Positions 1 through 7,749 of a stretch of DNA of 64,000 nucleotides are shown here, one piece after another; positions within the stretch are counted from its first letter, which is position 1, and every line of letters starts with the position of its first letter. Location: the NCBI RefSeq assembly GCF_030317205.1, contig NZ_JASZYB010000001.1, positions 558,001 to 622,000 on the forward strand, in the 5' to 3' direction. This DNA is from Variovorax sp. J2L1-78 (GTDB lineage: Bacteria > Pseudomonadota > Gammaproteobacteria > Burkholderiales > Burkholderiaceae_C). The notes under the pieces were generated by a model. The model worked only from the letters and a program-made list of their open reading frames with translations, ran no database searches and had not been told where the DNA came from. A program made the position numbers and the translations under genes.

Positions 1-1
1 G

Positions 2-2263
2 CAGACCACGCCGCAGCGGCCCGCCACCAGCGCCTCGTCAGACAGCAAGGAAACGCTCGACGAAGTGAAGGTGACCGCGGACGCGCTGCGCCAGGAAGCC
101 GGCACGCGCACCGTCATCACGCAGGAGGACATCGAGAAGACCGGTGCCACCGGCATGGGCGACGTGATGCGCTACCAGCCGCTGGTGGAAGCGCCCGGCA
201 CGGTCACCGGCAGCACGCGCGGGGCGAGCCGCTATGACCGCAGTGGCACCACCGGCTACAACATCCGCGGCATCGAGGGCAACCGGATCGGCCTGGACGT
301 CGACGGCATCGAGATGCCCGACGCCATCAGCCGCGCGCCGCTGACCAACCGCGCGCAGGACGGCACCTTCGGCATGGGCCGCGACTTCATCGACCCGGAC
401 ATCTACTCGGCGGTCGACATCCAGTCGGGCACCACCAATTCGCAGCGCACGGCCGGCGGCATCGGCGGCGCGGTGAGCTTCCGCAGCAAGTCGCCGGAAG
501 ACTACGTGAACGCGGACAAGCCGCTCTACTTCGGCGGCAAGCTGGGCTACAGCGAGGTCAACAGCGCCTGGACCGAGGCCGTGACGGCGGCTGGGCTGTC
601 GGGCGACTACGCGGGCATCTTCAGCTACGTGCGCCGCGATGGCCATCAGACGAAGAACAACAGCGACGTCGTGGACAGCTTCCCCGAGGATTGGCATTCC
701 GACGCGCTGCTGCTCAAGGGCAGCATGCGCGTGAACGCGCAGCACAAGCTCGAGATCGGCGCCGACCTTTACCGCAAGCAGAACGACAGCAGCTTCGACG
801 CCTGGAACAACGCGGGCACCGCCGTGACCGGCACGTCGACGCAGAACGCCAAGACCGAGCGCAACACCTTCCACCTGGCCCACACCTGGACGCCCGGCGC
901 CGGTGGCCTGGTGGATCGGTTGAACACCCGCGTCTACCTGCAGGACACGGACATGGACGACGTCACCGACACGCTGACCTTCAGCACGCGCGCCGTTGGG
1001 CGGGACATCTCGCGGAACACCACGCGGCAGGTGGGTTTCTCCAGCGCGGGCGAGAAGCAGCTGGACAACCATCTGCTGAAGTTCGGCGTGAACTACTCGC
1101 AGACGAAGAACGAGCATCCGTTCTCCTCGACTTACGATTCGTCCACGCAGCAGCCCTTCCCGGACACCACCACCGACCGGGCCGGCATCTTCCTGGAGGA
1201 CACCATCGACTTCCAGGTTGGCGGCCGGCGCCTGGCCGTGGTGCCCGGGCTGCGGGTGGACCGGGTCAAGCCCAGCATCCGCAATGCGGACAGCTTCGGC
1301 AACAACCGCATCACCGCGGCGCAGCTGGAGACGATGTACGGCAGCACCTCGGGCACCACCATCGCCAGCCCGAGCCTGGCCGTGCTCTACGACATTCGGC
1401 CGACGCTGACCGCCTATGCGCAATGGAAGCGCAGCGGCCGCGCGCCCACCAACAGCGAGGTCTTCGGCTACTGGAACGGCGGCGGCGGATCGTATGCGCT
1501 GGTCGGCAACAAGGACCTGAAGAAAGAGACGAGCGATTCCTTCGACATGGGGCTGAAGGGCTCGCCGACACCGGGCGTGGTGTTCAACAGCTCGGTCTTC
1601 TACACGCGCTACAAGGACTTCATTTCCTACACGCGGTACATGCGTGCGAACAACCCCGAGTTGTTCACCAACATCCAGCCGAACCTGAACATCCTGTACC
1701 AGGCCAGCAACCGCGACGAGGCGACCATCTACGGCACGGAGCTGAGCGCGCGGCTCGAGCACGGCACCTGGTCGCCCGCCGCCAAGGGCCTCTACAGCAC
1801 CTGGGCGCTGGGCTACAGCAAGGGCAATTCGAAGTCCAATTTCGCCGGCGACAAGAAGGTGGACCTGGACTCCGTCCAGCCGGCCAAGGCCATCATCGGC
1901 GTGGGCTACGACGCCCCGGAGAAGGCCTGGGGCCTGAACCTCACCGGCGTCTTCGTGAAGGGCAAGCAGGCCGTCGCGACCAACCGGCAGGGCTTCAGCA
2001 ACGACCCCGGCGCCACGCTCACCGATTCGACCACCGAACAGTTCCGCGTGCCCGGCTTCGCCCGATTCGATCTCTCGGCCTACTGGCGCCTGACCAAGAA
2101 CGTGCGTCTGGCCGGCGGCATCTACAACCTGGGCGACAAGCGGTACTGGGCCTACAGCAATGCCCGCAGCCTGCAGCCGGCATCGGCCCAGGACCGCCGC
2201 CAGATCGAGCTTTCCACGGCGCCCGGGCGGACCTTCGCGGTCAGCCTGAACGTCGATTTCTGA
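2..2263 (+). CDS. TonB-dependent outer-membrane receptor, haem/haemoglobin type (5' truncated by window edge)
   Basis: Outer-membrane beta-barrel receptor that would import haem or a related iron ligand using TonB energy. The reading frame is already open at base 2, so the N-terminus (signal peptide and TonB box) lies outside the window. A plug domain is seen at the start (ITQEDIEKTGATGMGDVMRY, then NIRGIEGNRIGLDVDGIE), followed by a long barrel with alternating aromatic strands and a C-terminal phenylalanine, typical of barrel proteins. The plug sequence resembles the haemoglobin/transferrin/lactoferrin receptor group. It is followed after 34 bp by a lipoprotein gene and a DUF2271 gene on the same strand, a set often associated with haem uptake. 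The ligand is inferred from family resemblance, not shown. Confidence 0.9.
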   Translation, partial: QTTPQRPATSASSDSKETLDEVKVTADALRQEAGTRTVITQEDIEKTGATGMGDVMRYQPLVEAPGTVTGSTRGASRYDRSGTTGYNIRGIEGNRIGLDVDGIEMPDAISRAPLTNRAQDGTFGMGRDFIDPDIYSAVDIQSGTTNSQRTAGGIGGAVSFRSKSPEDYVNADKPLYFGGKLGYSEVNSAWTEAVTAAGLSGDYAGIFSYVRRDGHQTKNNSDVVDSFPEDWHSDALLLKGSMRVNAQHKLEIGADLYRKQNDSSFDAWNNAGTAVTGTSTQNAKTERNTFHLAHTWTPGAGGLVDRLNTRVYLQDTDMDDVTDTLTFSTRAVGRDISRNTTRQVGFSSAGEKQLDNHLLKFGVNYSQTKNEHPFSSTYDSSTQQPFPDTTTDRAGIFLEDTIDFQVGGRRLAVVPGLRVDRVKPSIRNADSFGNNRITAAQLETMYGSTSGTTIASPSLAVLYDIRPTLTAYAQWKRSGRAPTNSEVFGYWNGGGGSYALVGNKDLKKETSDSFDMGLKGSPTPGVVFNSSVFYTRYKDFISYTRYMRANNPELFTNIQPNLNILYQASNRDEATIYGTELSARLEHGTWSPAAKGLYSTWALGYSKGNSKSNFAGDKKVDLDSVQPAKAIIGVGYDAPEKAWGLNLTGVFVKGKQAVATNRQGFSNDPGATLTDSTTEQFRVPGFARFDLSAYWRLTKNVRLAGGIYNLGDKRYWAYSNARSLQPASAQDRRQIELSTAPGRTFAVSLNVDF

Positions 2264-2297
2264 CACCCACCGATCCACCCACCCAAGGACCATCACC

Positions 2298-2831
2298 ATG
2301 AAGATTCTTCACACGACCCTTCTCGCCGCAGCGGCCACCGTGCTGCTGTCGGCCTGTGCCGGCAACGCGCCAGCCCCATCCACGCCGGGGGCGCAGGCCG
2401 CCGCCGGCCAGCCCGCGCGGCCGGCCGGCGGACACGGCCTGGACGCCTTCCTCGGCAGCTACGACACCAACCGCGACGGCGCCGTCACGCGCGCCGAGTT
2501 CGACGCCGTCCGCGTGCAGCGCTTCCGTGCCGGCGACAAGAACGGCGACGGCGTGCTGAGCGAAGACGAATACGTCGCCGAGTTCGAGGGGCGCCTGAAG
2601 CGCCAGTACTTCGACGAAGGACGCCAGCCCGACAAGGCCTACGAGAACAGCATCAAGCAGGCGCACGTGCGCTTCGGCATCGTCAACCGCGCGCGCGACG
2701 GCAAGTTCACGGCGGCCGAAGACGCGGCCATCGCGGACAAGACCTTCAAGAGCCTGGACACCAACAACGACGGCAGCGTGTCCAAGGCCGATCCGCAACG
2801 CCCGCCTCAAGCACGCGGCAATGACAGCTAG
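2298..2831 (+). CDS. EF-hand calcium-binding lipoprotein
   Basis: A 177-residue exported protein. The N-terminus is a lipoprotein signal with lipobox LSAC at about residues 17-20, followed by a Pro/Ala-rich linker. Three EF-hand-like loops are visible: DTNRDGAVTRAEF, DKNGDGVLSEDEY and, near the C-terminus, DTNNDGSVSKAD. It should therefore be a membrane-anchored, calcium-responsive periplasmic protein. The gene lies 34 bp after the TonB receptor and overlaps the start of the DUF2271 gene by 11 bp, so the three are probably co-transcribed. Its role beside the receptor is unknown; a periplasmic accessory function in iron or haem handling is only an inference. Confidence 0.85.
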   Translation: MKILHTTLLAAAATVLLSACAGNAPAPSTPGAQAAAGQPARPAGGHGLDAFLGSYDTNRDGAVTRAEFDAVRVQRFRAGDKNGDGVLSEDEYVAEFEGRLKRQYFDEGRQPDKAYENSIKQAHVRFGIVNRARDGKFTAAEDAAIADKTFKSLDTNNDGSVSKADPQRPPQARGNDS

Positions 2832-3354
2832 GACCAAGCCTTGGCTGGGCGCGGTGGCACTGGCCTGGGCGACCGGGCCCGCGGCAGCGGCAGCGGCATC
2901 GCTCACGCTGCAGCTCACCTTGCCCGACGTCGCCGCGGCGTCGTACTACCGCCCCTACCTGGCGGCATGGGTGGAGAAGGCCGACGACAGCAAGGCGGCG
3001 GTGACCACCCTGGCCGTCTGGTACGACACGCGCCTGCGCGACAACCAGGGCCGGGGCTGGCTGCGCAACCTGCGCACCTGGTGGCGCGCGGGCGGCGAGC
3101 AATTGGCGCTGCCCGTCGACGGCGTCACCGGCGCCACGCGGCCGGTCGGCACGCATGCACTGCATTTCGCGGGCGCGACGGGTGCGCTGGCGACGCTGCC
3201 GGCGGGGCGCTACCAGCTCGCCGTGGAAGTCGCGCGGGAGCAGGGCGGCCGCGAACTGCTGCGCGTGCCGTTCGAATGGGGCGGCGCGGCCAATGCGGCG
3301 CAGGCCAAAGGCGAGAAGGAACTGGGTCAGGTGACGGTGAACGTCGAGCCCTGA
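2821..3354 (+). CDS. DUF2271 family periplasmic protein
   Basis: A 177-residue protein with an N-terminal signal peptide (hydrophobic stretch to about residue 26, Ala-rich cleavage region). The body contains the pattern typical of DUF2271: YLAAWVEKADD, then LAVWYDTRLRDNQGRGWLRNL, a Trp-rich turn and a C-terminal PAGRYQLAVEVARE segment. Members occur beside PepSY proteins and TonB receptors, but no biochemical activity is known to me. The start codon lies inside the end of the EF-hand gene. The last 28 bases overlap the 3' end of the convergent FUSC gene. Confidence 0.8.
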   Translation: MTARTKPWLGAVALAWATGPAAAAAASLTLQLTLPDVAAASYYRPYLAAWVEKADDSKAAVTTLAVWYDTRLRDNQGRGWLRNLRTWWRAGGEQLALPVDGVTGATRPVGTHALHFAGATGALATLPAGRYQLAVEVAREQGGRELLRVPFEWGGAANAAQAKGEKELGQVTVNVEP

Positions 3355-4307
3355 TCGCCCCGGCCGACTGCGGCCGACAGATGCATCAGTTTGCGCAGGT
3401 CGTCCTGCAGCGTCAGAAAGGCATCTGCGCGCCATGCGTCGCCAGCCTGCGAGCCCAGCGCGGCGATCACCACCGCGGGCGTTTCGCTGGCGCCATCCAG
3501 GCGGTTGGCTGCCGCGCGCAGCGCAACGGCGGCGGCCGCTGTGGCGGCACGTGTGTCCGCTCGACGATCGGGCGCTGCCGTCGACGCCTGCCGGGCCAGC
3601 CAGCCCACATCCTGGGCCAGCCGCATGGTGAGCAGCAGCAGCTTGCGTTGTTGGGAGGCCGGTGCTGCGCCGTGGACCATTTCACCGAGCCGGCGCAAGG
3701 CCGCCCGCAAGGCGACGCCGTTCGATTCGCGTGCTGTTGCGTCGGCGTCCACGGCGGTTTCTGCCTGGGTAGCCAGCTGGCGCAACAGGGCAGAGATGAC
3801 CGCCAGCGGTCGTGCCGTGACCGACAGGCGATAGGCCAGCCACGCCATGAGCATGGCCGCCCCGGCACCCACAGCAATCTCCAGCGTACGCAGGCCCGCA
3901 ACCGTCAGGGGCGAGACCTCCGGCCGTCCCGCCGCCGTCATGACGATCAGCGCGGTGATGGCGCTGCTGCGCCAGCCGATGCGATCAGCCGTGGCAAAGC
4001 AAAGGATCACCACCAGGACCAGCGTGACGGACTCGGCGGTGCCGACGTGGACATGCACCAGGCCCGCGCCGGCCAGACCGACGAGCGCGCCGCCCAATGT
4101 GGCCGCCAGGCGCTGCCAGCCCGCACCGAGCGTGGCGCTCGCATCGGCACGGCTCACGATGAGCGCACTCATGACCGCCCAATGCGCCTCGGGCAAGCCG
4201 AAGCTGCGCGAGACCGCATAGGCCAGGACGACGGACAGCGCCAGCTGCAGGCCGTGCCAGATGTGGCCTTCGCGAAAGAAGGGTCGGCGGTCGAGCCAGG
4301 CTTTCAT
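3327..4307 (-). CDS. FUSC family membrane protein (putative efflux transporter)
   Basis: A 326-residue inner-membrane protein of the FUSC type, related to the N-terminal half of aromatic-acid efflux pumps such as AaeB. The first 150 residues hold several hydrophobic helices, with the conserved region LPEAHWAVMSALIVSRADASATLGAGWQ split across two of them. The C-terminal half is an Ala/Arg-rich soluble helical domain. Its start codon overlaps the stop of marR (ATGA), so the two are translationally coupled and the exporter is probably under that regulator. The substrate is unknown; aromatic acids or lipophilic toxins are plausible from family knowledge. Confidence 0.8.
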   Translation of the reverse strand: MKAWLDRRPFFREGHIWHGLQLALSVVLAYAVSRSFGLPEAHWAVMSALIVSRADASATLGAGWQRLAATLGGALVGLAGAGLVHVHVGTAESVTLVLVVILCFATADRIGWRSSAITALIVMTAAGRPEVSPLTVAGLRTLEIAVGAGAAMLMAWLAYRLSVTARPLAVISALLRQLATQAETAVDADATARESNGVALRAALRRLGEMVHGAAPASQQRKLLLLTMRLAQDVGWLARQASTAAPDRRADTRAATAAAAVALRAAANRLDGASETPAVVIAALGSQAGDAWRADAFLTLQDDLRKLMHLSAAVGRGDQGSTFTVT

Positions 4308-4783
4308 GACGGGTCTGCCTCGGCGGATGCGGGCGCGGCCTGCAGCCGGGCGGAGAGGCGATCCATCAGCGCACAGGCCTCCAGCAAGGTGCGCTGTTCG
4401 TCCGTGCTGAGCGACGCGGCGATGGATGCTTCCAGCGATGCTTCGCGCTGATGCACATAGGTGGTCAGCAACCTGGCGCCCGCGGTGGTCAGGCGAAGCC
4501 GTTGGCGCCGGCCGTCCGTGACGTCCGCGTGACGGGTCGCCCAGCCTTCGGCCTCGATGAGGGCCAGCAGGCGGGTCAGGGTCTGCAGCCGCACGCCTGC
4601 CTGTTGCGCGAGTTCGGTGGGCGTCAGCTCGCCATGCCGGAACAGATAGCCCAGCACGCCGAGCTGGGAAGGGGTTGCGCCGATCGGCGGCAGCGCACTG
4701 CGCAGGCTGCGGTTGAGCCGCGAGAGTGATTCGCGCAGCACCACAGCGCTGTGCCGCGGTGAACTGGATTTTTTGGCAGACAT
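4304..4783 (-). CDS. MarR family transcriptional regulator
   Basis: A 159-residue winged-helix regulator. The core TPSQLGVLGYLFRHGELTPTE and LAQQAGVRLQTLTRLLALIEAE is the MarR recognition helix region, followed by the wing (HADVTDGRRQRLRLT). It overlaps the downstream FUSC exporter gene by 4 bp, and a dyad-symmetric site lies just upstream of its start. The arrangement suggests an autorepressed regulator that releases its own operon when it binds a small aromatic or lipophilic ligand. The ligand is not evident. Confidence 0.88.
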   Translation of the reverse strand: MSAKKSSSPRHSAVVLRESLSRLNRSLRSALPPIGATPSQLGVLGYLFRHGELTPTELAQQAGVRLQTLTRLLALIEAEGWATRHADVTDGRRQRLRLTTAGARLLTTYVHQREASLEASIAASLSTDEQRTLLEACALMDRLSARLQAAPASAEADPS

Positions 4784-4789
4784 CGCGAT

Positions 4790-4811
4790 ATGGTAAGCAT
4801 TGTCTTACTAT
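4790..4811. promoter_or_regulatory. Putative MarR operator
   Basis: Imperfect inverted repeat ATGGTAAG-N6-CTTACTAT, seven bases upstream of the marR start codon. Spacing and AT-rich character suit an autoregulatory MarR site overlapping the promoter. Function is inferred from position only. Confidence 0.5.
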
Positions 4812-4995
4812 TTGTCGCTGCGCATCGATATGGGCCCGATGCTGTCGGCACGGGACGGCGGCGTGCGAGGGCGGAATGCAGAGGTCCAGCGGGCCGAACC
4901 GGCCACCGCACGGCGCAGGCGCTGACGCGGCGGCGCTTGTCTTTTGTCACCCTCCGGCGCTCGCCTCGAGGGCCGCTTTTCGCTAACCTCTGCCG

Positions 4996-5913
4996 ATGAT
5001 TGCCTTCGCCCCGCAGCGCGCGGCGGCCGGGACGCCCATCGGTCCGCCGCCGCCTGCGCCGGATCTCCCGGTCCCGCCCAGCCCCCAAGTCCCGCCGATG
5101 CCGACCCCGGAGGGCGACCCGCCCGCCGTGGTGCCGCCCGTGACCGACCCCGGCAAGCCGGCGCCGGTGATCGAGCCGCCGCCCGGCGACATCGTGCTGG
5201 GCCGTGCGCATGCACGGCGCCTGCGCGACATCTATCGCTCGGCCGGCTGGCCGTGTGGCGACCCGGTCGAGGTCGATCTGCTCGCCGCCGGGCTGCTGGA
5301 GCGCCAGCGCTCGGCCTTCGGCCACGAAACGCTGCGCGTGACCGACCGGGGCATCGCCCACATCGCCAGTTCGCTTGTCGTGAACCGCGCCGCGCTGTCG
5401 GCACACGAAGCCCTGGTCGAGCAGGTGGCGCGCGAGATGACGCGCAGCGGCCGCATCGCCTGGCGCGGGCTGAGCCTGCGCGCCCGGTTGCCGCCGACGG
5501 AAGAGGGCGGCAAGGCGCGCTGGTGCATCGCGCGGCCCGACGTGTTTTCGATCCGCAACACCAGCGTCGAGGCGTATGCGCAGCCGGTCGTCCACGAGAT
5601 CAAGGTGCGGCGCACCGACCTGATGGCCGACCTGCGCAAGCCCGACAAGCGCGCGGCCTACCTCGACCTGGGCGGCGAGTGCTGGTACGTGCTCGGGCAG
5701 GACGCCCGCGGCCGGCCGATCGCCACGCCGGAGGAAATCCCGGCGGAATGCGGCGTGCTGATGCTCGAGGGCGGGCGCCTCGTCGTGGCGCGGTCGGCCG
5801 TGCACCGGGCGCAGCCGCGCATGCCCTTCGCCGTCTGGATGGCGCTGGCCAAGGCCCAGCCCCTGGCAGGCTTCGATGAAGACGCCCAGGGACTGCTCTG
5901 CGGCGAGGGTTGA
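4996..5913 (+). CDS. MmcB-like putative PD-(D/E)XK nuclease with proline-rich N-terminus
   Basis: A 305-residue protein, unnamed as far as I can tell. The first 65 residues are strikingly Pro-rich and probably disordered. Residues 66-135 look helical and may be a winged-helix region. Residues 180-235 carry RPDVFSI, then HEIKVRRTDLMADLRKPDKR, then GECWYVL. The pattern D182...E201-x-K203 fits the PD-(D/E)XK nuclease core. The text around it resembles the MmcB DNA-repair endonuclease family, where an ExK motif is followed by a D-rich helix, a Pro-Asp/Trp turn and an aromatic strand. Function is inferred from the motif alone. It stands alone, 212 bp downstream of the divergent marR. Confidence 0.6.
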   Translation: MIAFAPQRAAAGTPIGPPPPAPDLPVPPSPQVPPMPTPEGDPPAVVPPVTDPGKPAPVIEPPPGDIVLGRAHARRLRDIYRSAGWPCGDPVEVDLLAAGLLERQRSAFGHETLRVTDRGIAHIASSLVVNRAALSAHEALVEQVAREMTRSGRIAWRGLSLRARLPPTEEGGKARWCIARPDVFSIRNTSVEAYAQPVVHEIKVRRTDLMADLRKPDKRAAYLDLGGECWYVLGQDARGRPIATPEEIPAECGVLMLEGGRLVVARSAVHRAQPRMPFAVWMALAKAQPLAGFDEDAQGLLCGEG

Positions 5914-5956
5914 AACCACCGTTTCGCCCCGCGTCGCCGCCGTTTGTCGGATGGGC

Positions 5957-5984
5957 TTGCGCGAATTGATTCGAAATGTAAGAT
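5957..5984 (+). promoter_or_regulatory. Candidate sigma-70 promoter
   Basis: TTGCGC, 16 bases, then TAAGAT, located about 60 bases before the ATG of the small gene at 6044. It stands out in an AT-rich patch within otherwise GC-rich DNA. Confidence 0.4.
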
Positions 5985-6043
5985 CGCCGGCCCGTCTGAG
6001 ACGGTGCGGCAACGACGCCGCAATTGCCAGGAGCTGCCCCGCC

Positions 6044-6367
6044 ATGCAACCGGTTCTCGAGTTCATCCAGCGCCACGAGCGTTCGTACACCTACAGCGTC
6101 CGTGCGCCACAGAAGAGCGCGGCGATGCGGGAGGCGGCTTACGTGGACCGCGGACTGACGTCGCTCGCCGCCTGCGTGTTTGATGCCGCGCAGGCACTCA
6201 GCCACAACTTCCCCCGCGCCCATATCCGCTACCAGGGGCTGTGCATGGGCGAGATCGAGGTCAGCCGGCTGCGCGCCTGCTCCGAATTCATCGCCCAGCA
6301 GTTGAAGGCCGAGTACGCGCGGCGCTCCGCGTCCGAGTCGGCGGTGCCCATCGCCGCGGCCGGCTGA
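6044..6367 (+). CDS. Hypothetical protein, 107 residues
   Basis: I do not recognise this protein. The frame is open from 5876, but the ATG at 6044 is preferred: it has an AGGAG element about ten bases upstream and a candidate promoter before it. The product (MQPVLEFIQRHERSYTYSVR...) has no signal peptide or membrane helix and contains one internal cysteine in the segment SLAACVFDAA and a second in LRACSEF. It is convergent with hmp, separated by only 24 bp. Confidence 0.65.
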   Translation: MQPVLEFIQRHERSYTYSVRAPQKSAAMREAAYVDRGLTSLAACVFDAAQALSHNFPRAHIRYQGLCMGEIEVSRLRACSEFIAQQLKAEYARRSASESAVPIAAAG

Positions 6368-6391
6368 GCCGGGCCGCCATCGAGCCGCTTT

Positions 6392-7600
6392 TTATTCGAG
6401 TGCCGACGCGGGCCCGAAGAATTCGTAGCGCACCTGCCGGTCGGGCACGCCCAGCGTGCGCAGCGAGCGCTGCACCTGCTGCATGAACGGCTTGGGCCCG
6501 AGGAAGTAGGCGTCGATGTCGCGCACGCCCTCGGCCGCAGCCGGCAGCCACTGTGCCAGGGACGCGGCATTGATCCGGCCAACGGCATGCGGCGCCACCT
6601 CCACGTCGTCGGCCGCCGGCGCTTCGTCGTAGCAATAGAAGCGCTCGAACTGGGGATGCTGGTGGGCCAGCGCGTCGATGGCGCGGCGGAAGGCATGCAC
6701 CTTGTGCGAGCGGGCGCAATGGATGAAGCGCACCGGCCGCTGCGGCGTCCGGGCCAGCGCCGTCTCGAGCATGGCCAGCGTCGGCGTGATGCCGACGCCG
6801 CCACTGATCAGCACCAGCGGGCGCTCGGCGTCGGCCAGCGTGAAGCCGCCCGACGGCGGGAACAGCTCGACCACGCTGCCGACCTGCACCTGGTCATGCA
6901 GATGGGTCGACACCAGCCCGCCGGGCTCGCGCTTCACGCTGATGCGATAGCTGCGGCCGTTCGGCGCGGCGGACAGCGAATAGTTGCGGCGCGCCTCCTG
7001 CCCGTTCACGTCGAGCCGCAGGCCGATGTACTGGCCGGGCGCGAAGTCGAGCACCGGCTGGCCGTCGACCGGCTCGAGGTAGAAGGACGTGATCTCGGCG
7101 CTCTCTGCTTCCTTGCGGGCTACGCGGAAGGCCCGCCCGCCGCGCCATCCGCCCGGCGCCGCCGCCTTGCGGTCGTACTCGGCTGCCTCGGTGCCGATCA
7201 GGATATCGGCGAGCTGCCCATAGGCGGCCGCCCAGGCCTCGATCACCGCGTCGGTCGCGACCTCGGCGCCCAGCACTTCGCGGATCGCGCGCAGCAGGCA
7301 GGCGCCCACGATCGGGTAGTGCTCGGGCAGGATCTGCAGCGCCACGTGCTTCTGCACGATCTGCGTCGCCAGGTCGCCCAGCGCTTCGAGCCGGTCGATG
7401 TTCTTCGCATACATCAGCACCCCGTTGGCCAGGGCGCGCGGCTGCTCGCCGCTGACCTGGTTGGCCTGGTTGAAGAGCGGGCGCACTTCGGGGTGCTCAT
7501 CGAGCAGGATCCGGTAGAAGTGCGTGGTCAATGCCTCGCCCCCGGTTTCCAGCAAGGGGACGGTGGCGGTGACGATGGCTTTGTGCGCGGCGCTCAGCAT
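6392..7600 (-). CDS. hmp: Flavohaemoglobin (nitric oxide dioxygenase)
   Basis: Converts NO plus O2 to nitrate with NAD(P)H, detoxifying nitric oxide in the cytoplasm. The 402-residue length matches the family. The N-terminal globin domain has the B10 tyrosine (FYRILL) and the proximal histidine region (VQKHVALQILPEHY). It is followed by an FAD-binding ferredoxin-reductase domain (RRNYSLSAAP) and an NAD domain (ISGGVGITPTLAML), ending in the usual YEFFGPA. It is divergent from norR, and the intergenic region holds three NorR-type sites and a sigma-54 promoter facing hmp, so induction by NO through NorR is expected. Confidence 0.96.
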   Translation of the reverse strand: MLSAAHKAIVTATVPLLETGGEALTTHFYRILLDEHPEVRPLFNQANQVSGEQPRALANGVLMYAKNIDRLEALGDLATQIVQKHVALQILPEHYPIVGACLLRAIREVLGAEVATDAVIEAWAAAYGQLADILIGTEAAEYDRKAAAPGGWRGGRAFRVARKEAESAEITSFYLEPVDGQPVLDFAPGQYIGLRLDVNGQEARRNYSLSAAPNGRSYRISVKREPGGLVSTHLHDQVQVGSVVELFPPSGGFTLADAERPLVLISGGVGITPTLAMLETALARTPQRPVRFIHCARSHKVHAFRRAIDALAHQHPQFERFYCYDEAPAADDVEVAPHAVGRINAASLAQWLPAAAEGVRDIDAYFLGPKPFMQQVQRSLRTLGVPDRQVRYEFFGPASALE

Positions 7601-7636
7601 GGGGATCCTTCGAAGGTGGCGTAGGGCTTTCTCGTT

Positions 7637-7651
7637 GCAATCGCCGTTCCA
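7637..7651 (-). promoter_or_regulatory. Sigma-54 promoter of hmp
   Basis: On the minus strand the sequence reads TGGAACGGCGATTGC. It has GG and GC exactly ten bases apart and matches the -24/-12 consensus TGGCAC-N5-TTGC except at one position. It lies 37 bases upstream of the hmp start and downstream of the NorR-type sites, the normal enhancer-promoter order. Confidence 0.75.
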
Positions 7652-7693
7652 ACCTTGTCCTGCAGCAAAATCAAGGACTTAGCTTTGATGCAT

Positions 7694-7704
7694 GTCGGTA
7701 TGAC
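7694..7704. promoter_or_regulatory. NorR-type enhancer site 1
   Basis: GTCGGTATGAC fits GT-N7-AC with GTC/GAC ends, the core described for NorR binding. It is the nearest of three such sites to the hmp sigma-54 promoter. Confidence 0.65.
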
Positions 7705-7718
7705 GCGATTCGATTCGT

Positions 7719-7729
7719 GTCTTGATGAC
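7719..7729. promoter_or_regulatory. NorR-type enhancer site 2
   Basis: GTCTTGATGAC has the same GTC-N5-GAC core as its two neighbours. Its start is 25 bases from the start of site 1. Confidence 0.65.
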
Positions 7730-7738
7730 ATGCATCGT

Positions 7739-7749
7739 GTCTCGATGAC
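7739..7749. promoter_or_regulatory. NorR-type enhancer site 3, overlapping the norR start codon
   Basis: GTCTCGATGAC has the same core; its start is 20 bases from the start of site 2. It contains the ATG chosen as the norR start, so NorR bound here could also limit norR expression. Overlap with coding sequence is unusual and makes either this site or this start less certain. Confidence 0.5.
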
